Part shown: positions 23,404-26,062 of the stretch, in pieces | Position numbering within the stretch: the stretch's first letter is position 1 | How the letters are laid out: each line of letters opens with the position of its first letter | From: an uncultured Blautia sp. | Lineage (GTDB): Bacteria > Bacillota > Clostridia > Lachnospirales > Lachnospiraceae | DNA: 26,062 nucleotides | Direction of reading: 5' to 3' | Assembly: GCA_900543715.1 (NCBI GenBank) | Contig: UQSX01000036.1 | Location: forward strand, 1-26,062 | Made by a program: the position numbers and the translations under genes | Notes under the pieces: generated by a model | The model's database searches: none | Told to the model about the DNA's origin: nothing | The model's input: the letters and a program-made list of their open reading frames with translations, nothing else

Positions 23404-23418
23404 AAAATAGTGTAGAAT
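23390..23418 (+). promoter_or_regulatory. Possible promoter of scpAB
   Basis: TGGACT (23390-23395) and TAGAAT (23413-23418) with a 17-base spacer; the -35 box lies inside the end of the upstream gene. Each box has two mismatches or fewer to consensus, so the call is tentative. Confidence 0.4.
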
Positions 23419-23449
23419 GGCTCATAGCGAAAAAAAGAGGTAAGGAAAT

Positions 23450-24211
23450 ATGGGAACTGGAATTCCGGTGAAGCTGCAGGTGTTTGAAGGTCCTCTGGAT
23501 CTGCTTCTCCATTTGATCGAGAAAAATAAAGTAAATATCTATGATATTCCGATTGCCCAGATAACGGATCAGTATATGGAATACATTCACCAGATGCAGC
23601 GAGAAGACCTGAACATCATGAGTGAATTTATGGTGATGGCGGCTACCCTGATCTCCATTAAATGCCGGATGCTCCTGCCAAAAGAGGTAAATGAAGAAGG
23701 CGAGGAAGAAGATCCCAGAGAGGAACTGGTCCGTCAGCTTCTGGAATATAAGATGTATAAATACATGTCTTATGAGCTCCGTGACCGTATGGCAGCGGCG
23801 GCAAAGAATGTATACAAAGCGCCTACAGTGCCTGCAGAGGTCCTTTCTTACAGGGAACCGGTAGATACCGGAGAGCTTCTGGAAGGTCTTACCCTGGCAA
23901 AACTAAACGACATCTTCCAGAGTGTGATCCGCAGACAGGAAGACAAGGTAGATCCCATCCGAAGCAAGTTCGGAAAAATTGAAAAAGAAGAGGTCAGCCT
24001 GCCTGACAAAATGGAAGAAGTGGAGGAGTACGCCAGAAACCATAAAAATTTCGGTTTTCGGGATCTTCTTTCCAGACAGTCCAGCAAGGTCCAGGTGATC
24101 GTTACCTTTCTTTCCATTCTGGAGCTGATGAAGATGGGAAAAATCCGTATCAGCCAGGAAGAGATTTTCGGAGAGATTTACATTGAAAGCTGTATGAAAG
24201 GGATAGAATAA
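23450..24211 (+). CDS. scpA: Segregation and condensation protein A
   Basis: Kleisin subunit that bridges the SMC dimer in the bacterial condensin, needed for chromosome compaction and segregation. The 253-residue protein has the typical N-terminal pattern KLQVFEGPLDLLLHLIEKNK followed by VNIYDIPIAQITDQY, and FMVMAATLISIKCRMLLPKE, the helices that contact the SMC neck; an acidic linker, and a C-terminal winged-helix (VQVIVTFLSILELMKMGKIR) that binds the SMC cap. AGAGGTAAGG precedes the ATG. scpB begins on the very next base after the stop. Confidence 0.96.
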   Translation: MGTGIPVKLQVFEGPLDLLLHLIEKNKVNIYDIPIAQITDQYMEYIHQMQREDLNIMSEFMVMAATLISIKCRMLLPKEVNEEGEEEDPREELVRQLLEYKMYKYMSYELRDRMAAAAKNVYKAPTVPAEVLSYREPVDTGELLEGLTLAKLNDIFQSVIRRQEDKVDPIRSKFGKIEKEEVSLPDKMEEVEEYARNHKNFGFRDLLSRQSSKVQVIVTFLSILELMKMGKIRISQEEIFGEIYIESCMKGIE

Positions 24212-24781
24212 ATGGAACTGAAGAAGATCGAAGGGGCCATAGAGGCCATACTCTTTGCCATGGGAGAGGCGGTATCTGTAAAGGATCTGGCCAAGACTAT
24301 CGGTCATGATACGGATACGACCAGAAAGATCATCCGGAATATGATGCTGAAATACCAGGCAGAGGACAGAGGCATTAAGATCATAGAGCTGGAAGATTCC
24401 TTTCAGATGTGTACCAAAGAGGAATATTATGATTATCTGGTGGCAATGGCGCTTCAGCCTAAGAAGGCGGTCCTTTCCGATGTTATGCTGGAGACCTTGT
24501 CCATTATCGCTTATAAACAGCCGGTAACAAAACTGGAAATTGAGAAAATCCGGGGAGTAAAATCAGACCATGCAGTGAATAAACTGGTTGAGTTTGGACT
24601 GGTGCGGGAGGTAGGACGTCTGGATGCTCCCGGAAGGCCCATTTTGTTTGGGACCACGGAAGAATTCCTGCGGAATTTCGGAGTACAGGGACTGGATGAT
24701 CTGCCGGAGATCGATCCGGTGCAGATGGAAGATTTTAAGGCGGAAGCAGAGGAAGAGATCCAGCTTCAGCTTGATGTATAA
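24212..24781 (+). CDS. scpB: Segregation and condensation protein B
   Basis: ScpA-binding kite protein of the SMC-ScpAB complex; 189 residues. Two winged-helix domains: the first begins KKIEGAIEAILFAMGEAVSV, the second includes LSDVMLETLSIIAYKQPVTK and EKIRGVKSDHAVNKLVEFGL then the conserved RPILFGTTEEFL. The C-terminus is acidic. It starts immediately after scpA and is followed 10 bases on by a strong terminator, so scpAB is a two-gene unit unless read through. Confidence 0.96.
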   Translation: MELKKIEGAIEAILFAMGEAVSVKDLAKTIGHDTDTTRKIIRNMMLKYQAEDRGIKIIELEDSFQMCTKEEYYDYLVAMALQPKKAVLSDVMLETLSIIAYKQPVTKLEIEKIRGVKSDHAVNKLVEFGLVREVGRLDAPGRPILFGTTEEFLRNFGVQGLDDLPEIDPVQMEDFKAEAEEEIQLQLDV

Positions 24782-24791
24782 AGAGATCAGG

Positions 24792-24836
24792 AGATGCTGC
24801 AGACAGCGCCGAAAGCTGTTTGTGGCATCTTTTTTT
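24792..24836 (+). terminator. Rho-independent terminator after scpB
   Basis: AGATGC (24792-24797) with GCATCT (24825-24830) and CAGACAGC (24800-24807) with GCTGTTTG (24815-24822) make a two-part stem with a short internal loop, followed by TTTTTT. Confidence 0.88.
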
Positions 24837-24854
24837 GTGCAGGTTCATACCTTC

Positions 24855-24860
24855 TATAAT
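24855..24860 (+). promoter_or_regulatory. Possible -10 box of the second carboxypeptidase gene
   Basis: A perfect TATAAT lies 60 bases before the start codon; the bases 17 upstream are the T run of the terminator (TTTTTG), so the -35 box is weak. Confidence 0.4.
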
Positions 24861-24919
24861 AAGGGCCCCTGTCAGAGCGGGTTCATCTCTGGATAAGGAA
24901 ACAAGAAGGAGAGTCAGGT

Positions 24920-26062
24920 ATGAAAAAATCCGGGAAATTATGGATCATAGGAATTCTGGTATGTCTGGAAGTTTTTTTGCTGCCCCGGCAGGTCTGGGCA
25001 GAGGGGAAAGTCCAGGAACCGGAAAATCTCTATGCTCTGTCTGCCGTACTGATGGACGGAGACTCAGGAAGGATACTTTTCGGGAAGAATGAAAAAGAGC
25101 AGAGACCTATGGCCAGCACCACCAAGGTCATGACCTGTATTCTGGTGCTGGAATCAGGAAAACTGGAAGAAACGGCCAAGACTTCTTCCTACGCCGCCTC
25201 TATGCCGGAGGTACATATGGGAGCCAGAGAAGGAGAGACCTATCGTGTCAGGGACCTTCTCTATGCTTTGATGCTGGAGAGTTATAATGATGCGGCAGTG
25301 ATATTGGCAGAACATATCGCCGGGAGTACAGAGGGATTTGCAGATAAGATGAATGAGAAAGCCCGCAAGATCGGCTGTACAGATACCTGGTTTATTACCC
25401 CGAATGGTCTGGACGCCCAGGAGGAAACAGAAGAAGGAGTCAAGATCCATTCTACCACTGCCGAAGACCTGGCCCGGATCCTTAGGTACTGCATCAAGGA
25501 ATCCTCTGCCAGAGAAGAGTTTCTGGAGATCACCCGTACTCCTGCCTATACCTTTACAGACACTGCCGGGGCCAAAACTATTTCCTGCACCAACCATAAT
25601 GCTTTTCTGAATATGATGGAGGGAGCCCTGACAGGAAAGACTGGATTTACCAGTGATGCGGGCTACTGCTATGTAGGCGCTCTGGAACGGGACGGGAAGA
25701 CGCTGATCGTGGCACTGCTGGGCTGTGGGTGGCCTAATAATAAAAATTATAAATGGTCAGATACCAGAAAGCTTATGGAATATGGACTGGAAAACTATAA
25801 CTGGCAGAGCTTTGCAGAGGAAACGCTGCCCCAGATGCCCCAGTATCTGCCGGTGGAAGGGGGCCGGACTCAGATTCTCGGCACTTCCGCACAGGTGAAG
25901 CTTACTCTGGAAGACATTTCCCAGGAAGAGGGACTGCTCCTTCGGAAGGACGAAAAGCTGGAGGTGACCTGCAGGCTGGAGGAAGAACTGAGGGCGCCGG
26001 TGAAAGCAGGAGAGAAAACAGGGGAGATACTGTATCAGCTGGATGGCGAGACCTTGAAAACA
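24920..26062 (+). CDS. D-alanyl-D-alanine carboxypeptidase (DacF/DacB-like), 3'-truncated by window edge
   Basis: Second S11-type penicillin-binding carboxypeptidase of the window. The frame stays open for 381 codons from ATG 24920 to the last base, so the C-terminus is missing. A signal peptide is clear (MKKSGKLWIIGILVCLEVFL, cleavage near VWA-EG at residue 28). Catalytic motifs: Ser66-Thr-Thr-Lys69, Ser121-Tyr-Asn123 and Lys240-Thr-Gly242. It uses SYN where the enzyme at 16568 uses SGN, so the two are separate paralogues. The C-terminal beta domain (about residue 285 on) has begun. AGAAGGAGAG precedes the ATG by about 8 bases. Position directly after scpAB is common in Firmicutes, and in that setting the enzyme is often linked to spore cortex or vegetative wall trimming. 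Confidence 0.93.
   Translation, partial: MKKSGKLWIIGILVCLEVFLLPRQVWAEGKVQEPENLYALSAVLMDGDSGRILFGKNEKEQRPMASTTKVMTCILVLESGKLEETAKTSSYAASMPEVHMGAREGETYRVRDLLYALMLESYNDAAVILAEHIAGSTEGFADKMNEKARKIGCTDTWFITPNGLDAQEETEEGVKIHSTTAEDLARILRYCIKESSAREEFLEITRTPAYTFTDTAGAKTISCTNHNAFLNMMEGALTGKTGFTSDAGYCYVGALERDGKTLIVALLGCGWPNNKNYKWSDTRKLMEYGLENYNWQSFAEETLPQMPQYLPVEGGRTQILGTSAQVKLTLEDISQEEGLLLRKDEKLEVTCRLEEELRAPVKAGEKTGEILYQLDGETLKT

Overview
The window looks like a chromosomal, mostly housekeeping stretch from a Gram-positive anaerobe of the class Clostridia, most likely family Lachnospiraceae. The basis is gene order (yicC-remA-gmk-rpoZ-rimO-pgsA-cinA; scpA-scpB followed by a D-Ala-D-Ala carboxypeptidase), strong AGGAGG-type ribosome binding sites, TTGACA/TATAAT promoters, an RqcH rather than RqcF-type protein, and moderate GC. 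The species cannot be fixed from sequence alone. No rRNA, tRNA, prophage, transposase gene or CRISPR array was seen.

Layout. (1) 1-817: 3' part of an O6-alkylguanine-DNA methyltransferase overlapping a GNAT acetyltransferase, closed by a hairpin terminator. (2) 912-3095: an autoregulated YtrA-type operon: a GntR regulator, ABC ATPase, ABC-2 permease and a small zinc-ribbon protein. Its sigma-A promoter lies inside a 17-bp perfect inverted repeat. (3) 3096-3634: a gene-free gap between convergent genes. It holds a five-unit array of opposed ACGGTT/AACCGT half-sites with a 52-53 bp period, then a 156-bp MITE-like long inverted repeat. (4) 3635-5380 minus: the NFACT protein RqcH of ribosome quality control. 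(5) 5461-10846 plus: yicC, remA, gmk, rpoZ, rimO, pgsA and cinA in a tight run. (6) 10818-11496 minus: two translationally coupled, unrecognised small proteins that share a C-terminal motif; the second runs into the 3' end of cinA. (7) 11630-11779: an unrecognised 49-residue protein behind a sigma-K-like promoter. (8) 11870-14907: alaS (GTG start), then rpsU with a leader that can fold next to its ribosome binding site. (9) 14966-19207: cardiolipin synthase, a D,D-carboxypeptidase and a MATE transporter. (10) 19310-23403: a metallophosphoesterase followed by a MoxR / DUF58 / DUF4129 cassette. (11) 23450-26062: scpA, scpB, and a second D,D-carboxypeptidase cut by the window end.

Themes: translation and its quality control (RqcH, RimO, AlaS, S21), RNA polymerase and nucleotide supply (omega, Gmk), envelope building (PgsA, Cls, two carboxypeptidases, MoxR cassette) and chromosome segregation (ScpAB). 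The parts least explained by known families are the 3145-3388 array, the 3462-3617 inverted repeat, the 10818-11496 gene pair, the 49-aa ORF and the rpsU leader.
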